From contig NZ_SIHJ01000001.1 of NCBI RefSeq assembly GCF_007859765.1, forward strand, positions 3,203,156-3,267,155: a DNA stretch of 64,000 nt, written 5' to 3'. The notes under the pieces were generated by a model. The model searched no databases. It was not told the DNA's origin and saw only the letters and a list, made by a program, of their open reading frames with translations. This document shows positions 37,130 to 46,057 of the stretch, one piece after another (position 1 is the first letter of the stretch; every line of letters starts with the position of its first letter). A program made the translations under genes and the position numbers. Source of the DNA: Posidoniimonas corsicana (GTDB lineage Bacteria > Planctomycetota > Planctomycetia > Pirellulales > Lacipirellulaceae).

Positions 37130-38809
37130 ATGACGGTCAGTTATGCAATCGGCGTAGACTACGGCACCAACAGCGTCCGGGCGTTGGTGGTGGATATTTC
37201 AACCGGCCGCGAGGTCGCAACCCACGTCTACGACTACCCCAGCGGCGACGCGGGCATCCTGCTGGACCCCAAGGACCCGAACCTTGCTCGGCAGAGCCCG
37301 GCCGACTACCTGGAGGGGTTCCGCGTCTCGGTCCGCGAGGCGGTCAAGGCGGCGGCCGCGGACCAAGACTTTTCGCCCGAGTCGGTGGTTGGCATCGGGG
37401 TCGACACGACCGGCTCCACCCCGATCCCGGTCGACGCCAGCGGCACGGCGCTGGCACTGCTCGACCAGTTCAAGGACAACCCGGCCGCGCACGCGTGGCT
37501 GTGGAAGGACCACACCTCGCACGCCGAAGCGGAGGAGATCACCCGCGTCGCCAAGGAGCGGGGCGAACCCTACCTGGCCAAGTGCGGCGGCGTGTACTCG
37601 TCGGAGTGGTACTGGTCGAAGATCCTGCACTGCCTGCGGACCCAGCCCGAGGTCGCGAAGGCGGCCGCCAGCTGGGTCGAGCTGGCCGACTACATCCCGG
37701 CCCACGTCACAGGCAACACCGACCCGGCCACGCTGCCACGCGGCATCTGCGCCGCCGGGCACAAGGCGATGTATAGCGAGGAGTGGGGCGGCCTGCCGAG
37801 CGTTGAGTTCCTCGAGTCGCTGGAGCCAGGCCTGTCCCGGTACCGCTACGAGACCAAAGCCGTTGCGTCCGACCAGCTCGCAGGCAAGCTCTGCCCTGAT
37901 GTCGCCGAGGCGGTCGGGCTGCCAGCGGGAGTCGCGGTCGCCGTGGGCGCGTTCGACGCGCACATGGGCGCTGTCGGCGCCGGCTGCGGCGACGGCTCGC
38001 TGGTCAAGATCATGGGCACCAGCACCTGCGACTGCGTCCCAGCGCCGCTGAGCGCAAAGCTGCCAGACATCCCGGGTTTGTGCGGCGTCGTGCCCGAATC
38101 GATCATGCCCGGCATGTACGGGCTGGAGGCGGGCCAGTCGGCCGTGGGTGACATCTTCAACTGGTTCGTGCGGTATTTGTCGCCCTCCGAGTACGGCAAC
38201 GACGCTCAGGCACACGTCAAGCTGACGGACGACGCGGCCAAACTGAAGCCGGGCGAGTCGGGCCTGTTGGCGCTCGACTGGAACAACGGCAACCGCACCG
38301 TGCTGGTCGACCCGCGGCTCACGGGCCTGCTGATTGGCCAGACCCTGCACACCACAGCGCCCGAAGTGTACCGGGCCCTGGTCGAGGCAACCGCGTTCGG
38401 CGCTCTGACCATCATCCGCCGCTTCGAGGAGTACGGCGTCAACGTCAACGAGGTGATCAACTGCGGCGGCATCGCCGAGAAGAACGCGTTCGTGATGCAG
38501 GTCTACGCCGACGTCTGCAACCGCCCGATGAAGGTCAGCCGCTCCGCCCAGACCTGTGCCCTGGGGGCGGCGATCTTTGGCTCCGTGGCCGGCGGCGCGC
38601 ACTCGGACGTGCCGTCCGCCCAGGCGGCGATGACCGGGGTGAAGGACGTGGTCTACGAGCCGATCGCGGAGAACGCCGCGGTGTACGAGCGGCTGTACGG
38701 CCTGTACAAGCAGCTGCACGACGCCTTCGGCGGGCAGAACCGCTCGGCCGACCTGGGCGGAGTGATGAAGGAACTGATGGACATCCGGCAATCCGCCCGG
38801 AAAGGCTGA
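37130..38809 (+). CDS. araB: Ribulokinase
   Basis: The 559-residue FGGY-family kinase begins AIGVDYGTNSVRALVVD, the phosphate-binding start of these enzymes, and has TTGSTPIPVD and AFDAHMGAVGAG, as in AraB. The length fits ribulokinase (E. coli AraB is 566). It phosphorylates L-ribulose. A GGAG lies upstream of the ATG. AraA and AraD are not adjacent; a secreted aldose epimerase gene follows. Confidence 0.94.
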   Translation: MTVSYAIGVDYGTNSVRALVVDISTGREVATHVYDYPSGDAGILLDPKDPNLARQSPADYLEGFRVSVREAVKAAAADQDFSPESVVGIGVDTTGSTPIPVDASGTALALLDQFKDNPAAHAWLWKDHTSHAEAEEITRVAKERGEPYLAKCGGVYSSEWYWSKILHCLRTQPEVAKAAASWVELADYIPAHVTGNTDPATLPRGICAAGHKAMYSEEWGGLPSVEFLESLEPGLSRYRYETKAVASDQLAGKLCPDVAEAVGLPAGVAVAVGAFDAHMGAVGAGCGDGSLVKIMGTSTCDCVPAPLSAKLPDIPGLCGVVPESIMPGMYGLEAGQSAVGDIFNWFVRYLSPSEYGNDAQAHVKLTDDAAKLKPGESGLLALDWNNGNRTVLVDPRLTGLLIGQTLHTTAPEVYRALVEATAFGALTIIRRFEEYGVNVNEVINCGGIAEKNAFVMQVYADVCNRPMKVSRSAQTCALGAAIFGSVAGGAHSDVPSAQAAMTGVKDVVYEPIAENAAVYERLYGLYKQLHDAFGGQNRSADLGGVMKELMDIRQSARKG

Positions 38810-38960
38810 GCCGGCCGGCGCCGCCCCCACGGACGGGGTACAATAGCGACTCCGGCGGCGCCGCGCCGCCAACCAGTAGACTGTCCCTGACGCGTCAAGC
38901 CACGAAGTCCTCCTGGCAGATCGACCGCTTCTCGACGCATCTCATCCCGAGGAGAACCCG

Positions 38961-40097
38961 ATGTTGAAACCCCTTACGTTCTGTTTGTTAGGCCTGATCG
39001 CCATGCCCACGCTCGCCGGTTCCGTTGACAAGTCGTCTTTTGGCAAGACCAGCTCCGGTGAGGCGGTCGACAAGTACACCGTCAAGAACGACAGCGGCAT
39101 GTCGATCGAGCTGCTCACCCGCGGCGCCACGCTGGCGGCTATCGACGTGCCCGACCGCGACGGCAAGGTGGCCGACGTGGCCTTCGGCTTCGACACCGTG
39201 GCCGACTACGAGTCCGACAAGAACCAGTACTTCGGCCACACGATCGGCCGCTACGGAAACCGGATCACCGCCGGCAAGTTCTCGCTCGACGGCAAGGACT
39301 ACGAGCTGGCCGCCAACAATGAGGGCAACCACCTCCACGGCGGCGTCGAGGAGAGCTTTGACAAAGTCGTGTGGGACGCCGAGCCATTCAGCGGCCCGGA
39401 CGGGTCGGGCGTAAAGTTCTCGCACACCAGCCCCGACGGCTCTGAGGGCTACCCGGGCGAGCTGACCGCCGAGGTCACCTACACGCTGACCAACGACAAC
39501 GAGGTCCGTATCGAGTACAAGGCGACCACCGACAAGCCCACCGTTATTAACCTCACCAACCACGCCTACTTCAACCTCGAGGGGGCCGGCGCCGACACCA
39601 TCAACGACCACGTGCTGATGATCAACGCCGACAACTACACGCCCGGCAGCGCCGACTCGATCATGACGACCGGCGAGATCAAGCCGGTGGCGGGCACGGC
39701 GCTCGACTTCCGCAAGCCGACCCGTATCGGCGACCGCGTCGACGAGTACAACGACAGCCCCGAGCTCGGCTACGACCACAACCTCGTGCTCAACCGTAAG
39801 GGCGCCTCCGAGGGCGAACTGGTCACCGCGGCCGTGCTGAAGGACCCCAAGTCGGGCCGCACGCTCACCGTGAAGACCACCGAGCCCGGCCTCCAATTCT
39901 ACGGCGGCAACTTCCTGACGGGCCAGGCGGGCAAGGACGGCCAGTCCTACGCCTACCGCAGCGGCCTCTGCCTCGAGACGCAGCACTTCCCGGACTCGCC
40001 TAACAAGCAGGGCAAAGAGGGTTGGCCCAGCGTGGTGCTGCGGCCGGGCGAGACCTACACTCACACCTGCATCTACGCGTTCGGAGTGGACAAGTAG
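38961..40097 (+). CDS. galM: Secreted aldose 1-epimerase (mutarotase)
   Basis: The 378-residue GalM-family protein has an N-terminal signal sequence (MLKPLTFCLLGLIAMPTLAG). The catalytic His is in NLTNHAYFNL and the general base Glu in LCLETQHFPDSPN; GRYGNRI and GYDHNL are also conserved. It equilibrates alpha and beta anomers of sugars, here in the periplasm. It follows araB and is followed by a strong terminator at 40125-40155. Confidence 0.95.
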   Translation: MLKPLTFCLLGLIAMPTLAGSVDKSSFGKTSSGEAVDKYTVKNDSGMSIELLTRGATLAAIDVPDRDGKVADVAFGFDTVADYESDKNQYFGHTIGRYGNRITAGKFSLDGKDYELAANNEGNHLHGGVEESFDKVVWDAEPFSGPDGSGVKFSHTSPDGSEGYPGELTAEVTYTLTNDNEVRIEYKATTDKPTVINLTNHAYFNLEGAGADTINDHVLMINADNYTPGSADSIMTTGEIKPVAGTALDFRKPTRIGDRVDEYNDSPELGYDHNLVLNRKGASEGELVTAAVLKDPKSGRTLTVKTTEPGLQFYGGNFLTGQAGKDGQSYAYRSGLCLETQHFPDSPNKQGKEGWPSVVLRPGETYTHTCIYAFGVDK

Positions 40098-40124
40098 ACC
40101 GGGGAAACGGCTAAAAAGAAAACG

Positions 40125-40155
40125 TGGGGCGGGCCGGTCGGCCCGCCCCATTTTT
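40125..40155 (+). terminator. Intrinsic terminator of galM
   Basis: TGGGGCGGGCC (40125-40135) pairs perfectly with GGCCCGCCCCA (40140-40150) around a GGTC loop, followed directly by TTTTT. Placement 27 bases after the galM stop fits a rho-independent terminator. Confidence 0.92.
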
Positions 40156-40447
40156 GTGCGCGGTGCAAGCGAACGCATCCTCGGGGTTACGAACGCAGCA
40201 AGGGCGTCACTCCAGATTGGCATTCTCTCCGTGACGAGAGATCCCAATTCGAGACCATCTGTACCGTTCTAGCGCCGCCAGATTGATCATCGGACGACCA
40301 GCGTCGACCTACAACCTCCTTAACTATTTCCTCAGACGCCAAGTTTCCCGTGAGATTCTTGTCCTTCTATCGCTGCGCTGTCGTTCGGCACGCCATTCGC
40401 TATGTCACGATCCATTAAGTTTTCTGCACACATACGAGGACGGATCG
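40156..40447. other. Less GC-rich intergenic region before a small gene
   Basis: No gene was recognised in these 292 bases. The stretch from about 40250 to 40440 is visibly less GC-rich than its surroundings. GAGGA at 40436-40440, seven bases before the ATG at 40448, is a likely ribosome binding site for the small protein that follows. Confidence 0.5.
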
Positions 40448-40621
40448 ATGACTATCCAGCAAGCCGCTGCTCACCCCGAAACTATCCGCGATCGCTGCGC
40501 CGCCATCCGCCAGGAATGGACCCCGAGCGAGCGTTGTCGGCGCCGCCAGGCGGCGAATGCCGCTGCCGATCGACTGCTCCGCCAGATCCAGGCCGGCCAG
40601 CGCCAGCTCGCCACCGCCTAA
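40448..40621 (+). CDS. Small Arg/Gln-rich protein of unknown function
   Basis: The 57-residue product starts MTIQQAAAHPETIRDRC and ends GQRQLATA; it is basic, helical-looking and rich in Arg, Ala and Gln, with two Cys. The ribosome binding site GAGGA at suitable spacing supports translation. No domain is recognised. RCAAIRQEW and SERCRRRQAA could be part of a small DNA- or RNA-binding helix, but that is a guess. It sits between galM and the GH13 enzyme. Confidence 0.6.
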   Translation: MTIQQAAAHPETIRDRCAAIRQEWTPSERCRRRQAANAAADRLLRQIQAGQRQLATA

Positions 40622-40707
40622 ACGGCGTGTGCTATCATTCCCAGGCGTAGACTCCACGTGCCCCTGAGGCGTCGCCGCGGGGCCTCCCTCTTGATGAGCG
40701 CGTGACA

Positions 40708-42525
40708 ATGACCCGCCTTTTGAGCGATCCCCCGGCGAGCCCTGCGCCGCCCGCCGCCCCGCTGCCCGGCATGGGCAGCCTGCCCCACCCCAATGGCGTC
40801 GCGTTCCGAGTCTGGGCGCCCAACGCCGAAGCCGTGTTTATCGTCGGCGACTTCAACAGCTGGGTTGAGGACGCCACGCCGATGAGCCGCGAGGAGAGTG
40901 GCACGTGGTACGCCGACTGCCCCGACTCGAAGCCGGGCGACGAGTACCGGTACCTTATCATCAACGGGGATCAGCGTCTCAGCCGCATTGACCCCTACGC
41001 CCGCGAGGTGACCAACTCGGTTGGCAACGGCGTAATCTACGCCGACGAGTTCGACTGGGAGGGGGACAGTTTCGAGCTGGCCAACTTCAACGAGTTGGTC
41101 ATCTACGAAATGCACATCGGCACCTTCAACGCCACGAAGGACGGCGTGCCGGGGACCTTCGACGAAGCCGCCAAGAAGCTCGCCTACCTCGCGAAACTGG
41201 GCGTCAACGCCGTTCAACTCATGCCGCTGGCGGAGTTCGCCGGCGACTACTCGTGGGGTTACAACCCCGCCCAGATCTACGCGGTCGAGTCCGCGTACGG
41301 CGGGCCGGACGGGCTCAAGAAGTTCGTCAAGCTCGCCCACCAACACGGCATCGGTGTGATTCTCGATGTGGTCTACAACCATTTCGGGCCGAGCGACCTC
41401 TCCATCTGGCAGTTCGACGGCTGGAGCGAGAACGGCAAAGGCGGCATCTACTTCTACAACGACTGGCGTTCCAAGACCCCCTGGGGCGACACCCGCCCCG
41501 ACTACGGCCGCGGTGAGGTGCGGGCCTTCATCCATGACAACGCCCGGATGTGGCTCCGCGATTTCCACATGGACGGCCTGCGGTACGACATGACCCTGTA
41601 CATCCGCACGGTCGATGGGGGCTCTGACATCCCAGAGGGTTGGTCGCTGGCCCAGTGGGTCAACTCGACCCTGGCCCAAGAGTTTCCCCGCGCGATCACC
41701 ATCGCCGAGGACCTGCAGAACAACGACTGGCTTACCAAGCCGCCCGAGTGGGGCGGCGCCGGCTTCAGCAGCCAGTGGGACGCCGGCTTCGTCCACCCCG
41801 TTCGTGACGTGGTGCAGGCGACCAACGACGCCGACCGCTCGATGGGAAAGATCTGCGGGGCCCTGCTCCACCGGTACAACTTCGACGCCTTCGAACGCGT
41901 CATCTACAGCGAGTCGCACGACGAGGTCGCCAACGGCAAGCAGCGGGTCCCTTCGGAGATCTCGCCCGACGACCCCACCAGCCTGTTCGCTCAGAAGAGA
42001 TCAACGCTGGCCGCCGTGCTGATGTTCACCGCGCCGGGAGTCCCCATGCTGTTCCAGGGGCAGGAGTTCCTCCGCGACGGGTGGTTCGACGACGGCCGCC
42101 CGATTGACTGGGACCAGGCCCAGGAGTTCCGCGGCATCGTGCGAATGTACCGCGACCTGATCCGGCTGCGTCTGAACCGGGACGGCGTCTCCTCCGGGCT
42201 GATCGGCCAGCACATCGCGCTGACGCACGTCAACGACGCCGAGAAGGTGATCGCCTTCACCCGCTGGTCGGGCGACCACGCCGGCAGCAGAGTGCTAGTC
42301 GTTCTCAACTTTGCCAACAAGGAGTGGACCGACTACCGCATCGGATTCCCCGGGCCCGGCCCGTGGCGGCTGCGCTTCAACAGCGACGCCCGCGTCTACA
42401 GCGAGGACTTCGACGACACCCCGGCCGAGGACGTCTTGCCGGAAGAGCATGGCTGGGACGGCTTGTCGCACAGTTCGGCGCTGCCGTTGGCGCCGTACTC
42501 GGCGCTCATCTACTCAACCGACTAG
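40708..42525 (+). CDS. GH13 alpha-glucan enzyme with N-terminal CBM48 domain
   Basis: The 605-residue protein has a CBM48-like N-terminal domain (VAFRVWAPNAEAVFIVGDFNSW) and a GH13 barrel. Catalytic positions are visible: nucleophile Asp in GLRYDMTLYI, acid Glu in ITIAEDLQ, and Asp in ESHDEVANG. DVVYNHFGPSD matches the first conserved region. The layout resembles glycogen branching enzymes and maltooligosyltrehalose hydrolases; the shorter length and YEMHIGTF leave the exact activity open. The ATG at 40708 was chosen, with a GTG at 40702 as alternative. Confidence 0.88.
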   Translation: MTRLLSDPPASPAPPAAPLPGMGSLPHPNGVAFRVWAPNAEAVFIVGDFNSWVEDATPMSREESGTWYADCPDSKPGDEYRYLIINGDQRLSRIDPYAREVTNSVGNGVIYADEFDWEGDSFELANFNELVIYEMHIGTFNATKDGVPGTFDEAAKKLAYLAKLGVNAVQLMPLAEFAGDYSWGYNPAQIYAVESAYGGPDGLKKFVKLAHQHGIGVILDVVYNHFGPSDLSIWQFDGWSENGKGGIYFYNDWRSKTPWGDTRPDYGRGEVRAFIHDNARMWLRDFHMDGLRYDMTLYIRTVDGGSDIPEGWSLAQWVNSTLAQEFPRAITIAEDLQNNDWLTKPPEWGGAGFSSQWDAGFVHPVRDVVQATNDADRSMGKICGALLHRYNFDAFERVIYSESHDEVANGKQRVPSEISPDDPTSLFAQKRSTLAAVLMFTAPGVPMLFQGQEFLRDGWFDDGRPIDWDQAQEFRGIVRMYRDLIRLRLNRDGVSSGLIGQHIALTHVNDAEKVIAFTRWSGDHAGSRVLVVLNFANKEWTDYRIGFPGPGPWRLRFNSDARVYSEDFDDTPAEDVLPEEHGWDGLSHSSALPLAPYSALIYSTD

Positions 42526-42551
42526 AGCGCGATGTCCCAAGGCCGCCTCGC

Positions 42552-43301
42552 CTAGCGGAAGAGGTCGTCCGCGGCGAACGGGTGGCTGACCCCCTTCGGC
42601 TTGGCCGCGGGCCGATTCTTGAGGATCTGCTCAGCCAACTTGAGGTCGGGCTTGGTGGTGATCTTCAGGTTCAGCAGCGTATCCTCCACCAGGCAGACCG
42701 GCTCGCCGAGCCGCTCCACCAGTTGAGCGTCGTCCGTTGCCGTGGCCGCGTTGGGCTGCTCGTAGGCCCGCGTGAGCAACGCCCGGGCAAACACCTGCGG
42801 GGTCTGCGCCGCCCACAGGTTCTCGCGGGACACGGTCTCGGCGATCACGTTGTGCCCGTCCTGCGGGGCCGCCCGCTTGAGAGTGGACGAGACCGGCGCA
42901 GCCAGGATGGCGGCCCCGGCGCGTTCCGCGGCCTCGAACACGCTGGTCACTGCCTTGTCGGTCACGCACGGCCGGGCGGCGTCGTGGACGGCGACAAAGT
43001 CGACGGTGTCTTTGATCTTGGCCAGGCCGGCGGCTACCGAGTCGGCACGCTGCGCTCCGCCGGTAGCGACATCGAACCCCATGATCGCCCGGTTGGCGCC
43101 AAAGCGGCGGTCGAAGTCCTCGCGGTCTTCCTCGGCGATCACCACGACCAGCTGCTCGACGTCCTCCCGGTTGAGGAACAGCTCAGCGGAGTGAAGCCAG
43201 ACCGCACGCCCCGCGAGGTTGGCGAACGGCTTCTTGTAGTGCTTGTCGCCGAAGCGGCGGCTGCCGCCGGCAGCAACGAGGATCACTCCGAAGCGGCTCA
43301 T
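42552..43301 (-). CDS. ispD: 2-C-methyl-D-erythritol 4-phosphate cytidylyltransferase
   Basis: The 249-residue enzyme has the nucleotide-binding LVAAGGSRRFG and VAVHDAARPCV motifs of IspD, which makes CDP-ME in the MEP isoprenoid pathway. The Lys after the P-loop (KPF) and TDDAQLVE near the C-terminus fit. The N-terminal Arg usually found in AAGxGxR is displaced by a Ser-Arg-Arg variation. Its ATG overlaps the upstream peptidase stop by four bases, so the two genes are coupled. Confidence 0.92.
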   Translation of the reverse strand: MSRFGVILVAAGGSRRFGDKHYKKPFANLAGRAVWLHSAELFLNREDVEQLVVVIAEEDREDFDRRFGANRAIMGFDVATGGAQRADSVAAGLAKIKDTVDFVAVHDAARPCVTDKAVTSVFEAAERAGAAILAAPVSSTLKRAAPQDGHNVIAETVSRENLWAAQTPQVFARALLTRAYEQPNAATATDDAQLVERLGEPVCLVEDTLLNLKITTKPDLKLAEQILKNRPAAKPKGVSHPFAADDLFR

Positions 43302-43930
43302 GCGATCCCCACCCCGTCGGCCACCGGCGCGTGCCGCCGCTTGAGGTCGTCGACGATCAGCCCGATCGCGCGGGCCGACTCCTCGACCGGCAGCGACGCC
43401 ACGCCGCGTTGGTCGGCGAGCACCTGCGACGGGTCCAGCGGCAGGTGGAGGAAGGTCGCCAACGGCTCGCGCCCCGCCTGCTCGCAGAAGTAGTGGGTGA
43501 GGTAGAGGGCCGCGTTGCAAAGGTAGGCGCCCGCGTGGTACGAGACCGCCGCCGGGATGCCCTCGGAGCGGAGGGCGGCCTCCCACTGCTCCAGCGGCAG
43601 GCGGCTGCGGTACGCGTCCGGCCCGTCAGAGGCCAGCGGGAACGCCTGTTCGGCGGCGGCGCCACGGTCGCGACCGATGTTAAGGCCGAACGCTTCGAGC
43701 TCGACTCGGCAGGCCCCGGGCGCCTGGCCCAGGTGGAGCACCACGTCGGGTTGGTCGGCAATGTCCGATTCAAGCCGAGTGCGGAGCTGGTTGAAGTCGA
43801 CCGGGTAGAGCCGGGTCTTGATCTCCACGCCGTCGGGCAGGTCCCGCAAAAAGGCCTGGAGCGCTAGCCAACTAGCGTTTTCCGCCCAGTCGTCATACGG
43901 CCCGTAGGCGGTGATCAGGATCTTGAGCAT
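43298..43930 (-). CDS. pcp: Pyroglutamyl-peptidase I-like protein (family C15)
   Basis: The 210-residue protein matches peptidase family C15, which removes N-terminal pyroglutamate. The catalytic Cys is in GAYLCNAALY, the His in ATFLHLPLDP, and a Glu in VELEAFGLN corresponds to the third active-site residue. ITAYGPYDDW matches the N-terminal GFGPF region but is less canonical. It is translationally coupled to ispD through an ATGA overlap. Confidence 0.9.
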   Translation of the reverse strand: MLKILITAYGPYDDWAENASWLALQAFLRDLPDGVEIKTRLYPVDFNQLRTRLESDIADQPDVVLHLGQAPGACRVELEAFGLNIGRDRGAAAEQAFPLASDGPDAYRSRLPLEQWEAALRSEGIPAAVSYHAGAYLCNAALYLTHYFCEQAGREPLATFLHLPLDPSQVLADQRGVASLPVEESARAIGLIVDDLKRRHAPVADGVGIA

Positions 43931-43991
43931 GACACGATTGGACCGGATGCGGGAGCCAGGATCAAGCACGCCGTACGGCCCCATCCCCGGG

Positions 43992-44600
43992 CTACGGCTG
44001 GTCCGCAGCGATCGGCAGCAGGGCTGGGCCGGTGATCGGGCTGAGGAACAAGTGGTCGGAACGGCCCCGGATCCTCGAGAGCCCCTTCATCACCGCGTCC
44101 GATCCGTCCTCCTTGGTGTAGCCGGGCCCGGTCGGCGCCAGGTCACCGAAGAAACAGAGCCGGCCGCGGGCGTCGTAGGCGACGCACACGCCCGAGGTCG
44201 ACGCGCCGAAGCGGCTCGCCTCCACGCCGCCGACGTCCCGGTGGACGCCCAGGCCCATGCGCCGGATGGCGCCAAACAACGGCGTGTCGAAGTAGGCCTC
44301 ATCGGCGTCGGCGGGGCCTACAAAGCAGAAGGTGAAGGGGGCGCCGCTGCGGGCGCTCACCTCGATGGCCTGGCTCATGGCCGTGCGTCCGCGGTAGTCG
44401 TTGGGGTCGACAAACACGATCGCCTGCCGCTGGCCCTGCATGCGTTTCATCATCGATTCCACTGGCCAGTCCAGCGGCGCCATCACGGTCACCACCGCGT
44501 TCGCCGCACGGCAGGGACAAGCCGAGGGAACCGAAATCGCGACGAATGCTAGCGCGAACAACAGGACCAACCGCCCGCCGTCATCATGACGACCGATCAT
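43992..44600 (-). CDS. Exported protein of unknown function
   Basis: The 202-residue product (start at 44600, MIGRHDDGG) has an N-terminal hydrophobic segment, LVLLFALAFVAISV, suggesting export. Residues after it include APLDWPVESMMKRMQGQRQAIVFVDPNDYRGRT. No family was recognised. The start choice removes a likely non-protein extension of 17 residues. It lies just upstream of the peptidase gene on the same strand. Confidence 0.6.
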   Translation of the reverse strand: MIGRHDDGGRLVLLFALAFVAISVPSACPCRAANAVVTVMAPLDWPVESMMKRMQGQRQAIVFVDPNDYRGRTAMSQAIEVSARSGAPFTFCFVGPADADEAYFDTPLFGAIRRMGLGVHRDVGGVEASRFGASTSGVCVAYDARGRLCFFGDLAPTGPGYTKEDGSDAVMKGLSRIRGRSDHLFLSPITGPALLPIAADQP

Positions 44601-44791
44601 GGGTGCATCTCCAGGAAGGTAGCCAATCCTCGCCGCCGAGGGACGCGGCAAGCCGCCAGGATGGCCAGAGAAAAGGTGGGGTAGGACCGGTGAGATCCAC
44701 TACGCAAACCTAGCCCACGCGGTAGGGAATGCAAGCAATCCACCCCTCGGGTGCACCAAACGTCATCCCACGGTCAGCGGGCCGCTAACGG

Positions 44792-44959
44792 CTACTTCTG
44801 CAGGATCAATCGGTTATTCCGGGTGACGATCAACCGGTAGCTCTCGCCGTCGTGCCGGATGATGAGCTGCTTCTGACCCCGCATCAGCGTTTGGCTATCG
44901 ATCTCTTGCGGCTCGCAGGGTCGATCGCTGGAGGGTCCCGGTGGAGGCGGTGGATTCAC
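44792..44959 (-). CDS. hemP: HemP-like hemin uptake protein
   Basis: The C-terminal part (from about IDSQTLMRGQKQLIIRHDGESYRLIVTRNNRLILQK) matches the HemP family, in which 'GQ(K/R)ELxIxHxGExYRLRxTRxGKLIL' is typical. HemP proteins are small and found with haem uptake genes, but none are adjacent here. The start is uncertain; a GTG at 44959 gives a 55-residue protein with a Pro-rich lead, and a longer TTG form starting at 45058 is possible. Promoters for this gene and the PEP-CTERM gene would lie in the region between them. Confidence 0.72.
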   Translation of the reverse strand: MNPPPPPGPSSDRPCEPQEIDSQTLMRGQKQLIIRHDGESYRLIVTRNNRLILQK

Positions 44960-45257
44960 GGCGGATAGGTGGGGCCGGGTGTGAGGGAAATATTCGGCAT
45001 AGGGGGTTGCCTTAAAGCAACGAGCCGGTAAGTTACTGCTATTGCGACTCGTTCGCAAGACCTCAGCCAGCCTAAACGCCAGCTAATTGTCCCACCTCGA
45101 TTGACTCGCTTCCGCCTGACCCACGCCTCGTCCGCTGCCGTTCCTACGGACAGTGAGCATGGTCAAAGGAGCCAGAGCAGCTCGAGCACCGGACGACCGC
45201 GGATAGAAACACGGAGCAATGGCGCTCCCCCGAATCCCACACCTGTGAGACGATCCA

Positions 45258-45950
45258 ATGAAGATGTTTGCTCGAGTTAGTTGCCTCGTTCTGCTGGCCG
45301 CGGTCGGCCAAGCGAACGGCGCGGTTCTTGTTCCCAACAGCATCGACGCTCCGTTCGAGGACTGGTCGCGCGGCTACGACGACTCGACGTACGCCGAGTG
45401 GGACGCCTTCACCTCGGCGTTCGGCGCGCCCAACTCGCCGGACGTTGGCGAGGTTGAGAACGCCGCGGCGACGCTCCAGCAAACCTCCTTCGGTGCGATC
45501 ATCACCAGCACCAACAACATCTACTCGCCGGCCGGGCCTTCCGCGTTCGACGTGAACATCCCAGGCCTCGGCCTCGGCGCCGGCACGACGCGCGTGGTTG
45601 CCCAGATCGTGCTTTCGGCCTTCGGCACGGAACTCGATACGGATTCGGTCCTGCTAACGCCCGCCGCCGGGTCCGCTGCGGCCCCCACCTACACCGTGGC
45701 CGGCGCCGGAGCCGGAGTCCTTGAGTACCTGTTCGCCTGGGACGTGCCCGGGAACGATTCGAGCTACCAACTTCAGTTCGCCGCGGGCGGCGCCCACATG
45801 AGCCTCGACCGCGTCGTGGTGGACACGTACACCCAGGCCGACGCCTTCACAGCCTTTCCGACGAACGTCCCCGAGCCGGCGACCGCGGCACTAGCCGCCC
45901 TGGGGCTGCTCACCGCGGTCGGCGTTCGCCGCCGGGCCACGCAAGGCTAA
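45258..45950 (+). CDS. PEP-CTERM sorted exported protein
   Basis: The 230-residue protein begins with a signal peptide (MKMFARVSCLVLLAAVGQANGA) and ends with a PEP-CTERM sorting signal: VPEPAT, a hydrophobic helix and RRR. Such signals are processed by exosortase and anchor proteins to the envelope or extracellular polysaccharide. The body (residues 25-200) looks beta-rich and has no recognised domain. A GC hairpin lies about 20 bases after the stop. Confidence 0.9.
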   Translation: MKMFARVSCLVLLAAVGQANGAVLVPNSIDAPFEDWSRGYDDSTYAEWDAFTSAFGAPNSPDVGEVENAAATLQQTSFGAIITSTNNIYSPAGPSAFDVNIPGLGLGAGTTRVVAQIVLSAFGTELDTDSVLLTPAAGSAAAPTYTVAGAGAGVLEYLFAWDVPGNDSSYQLQFAAGGAHMSLDRVVVDTYTQADAFTAFPTNVPEPATAALAALGLLTAVGVRRRATQG

Positions 45951-45969
45951 CCATGCAACCAGCCGCTGA

Positions 45970-45997
45970 GGCGGGCGGGCCGCAGGGTCCGCCCGCC
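45970..45997 (+). terminator. GC hairpin after PEP-CTERM gene
   Basis: GGCGGGCGG (45970-45978) pairs with CCGCCCGCC (45989-45997); three further pairs, including a G-T wobble, extend the stem to a GCAG loop. No T-run follows, so it may be a pause or weak terminator or an RNA structure. Confidence 0.55.
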
Positions 45998-46057
45998 GCT
46001 GGCGACTCGGCCGACACAACCGCTTAGAACGAACCAAGCTATCGCAGCCGTACGGAA

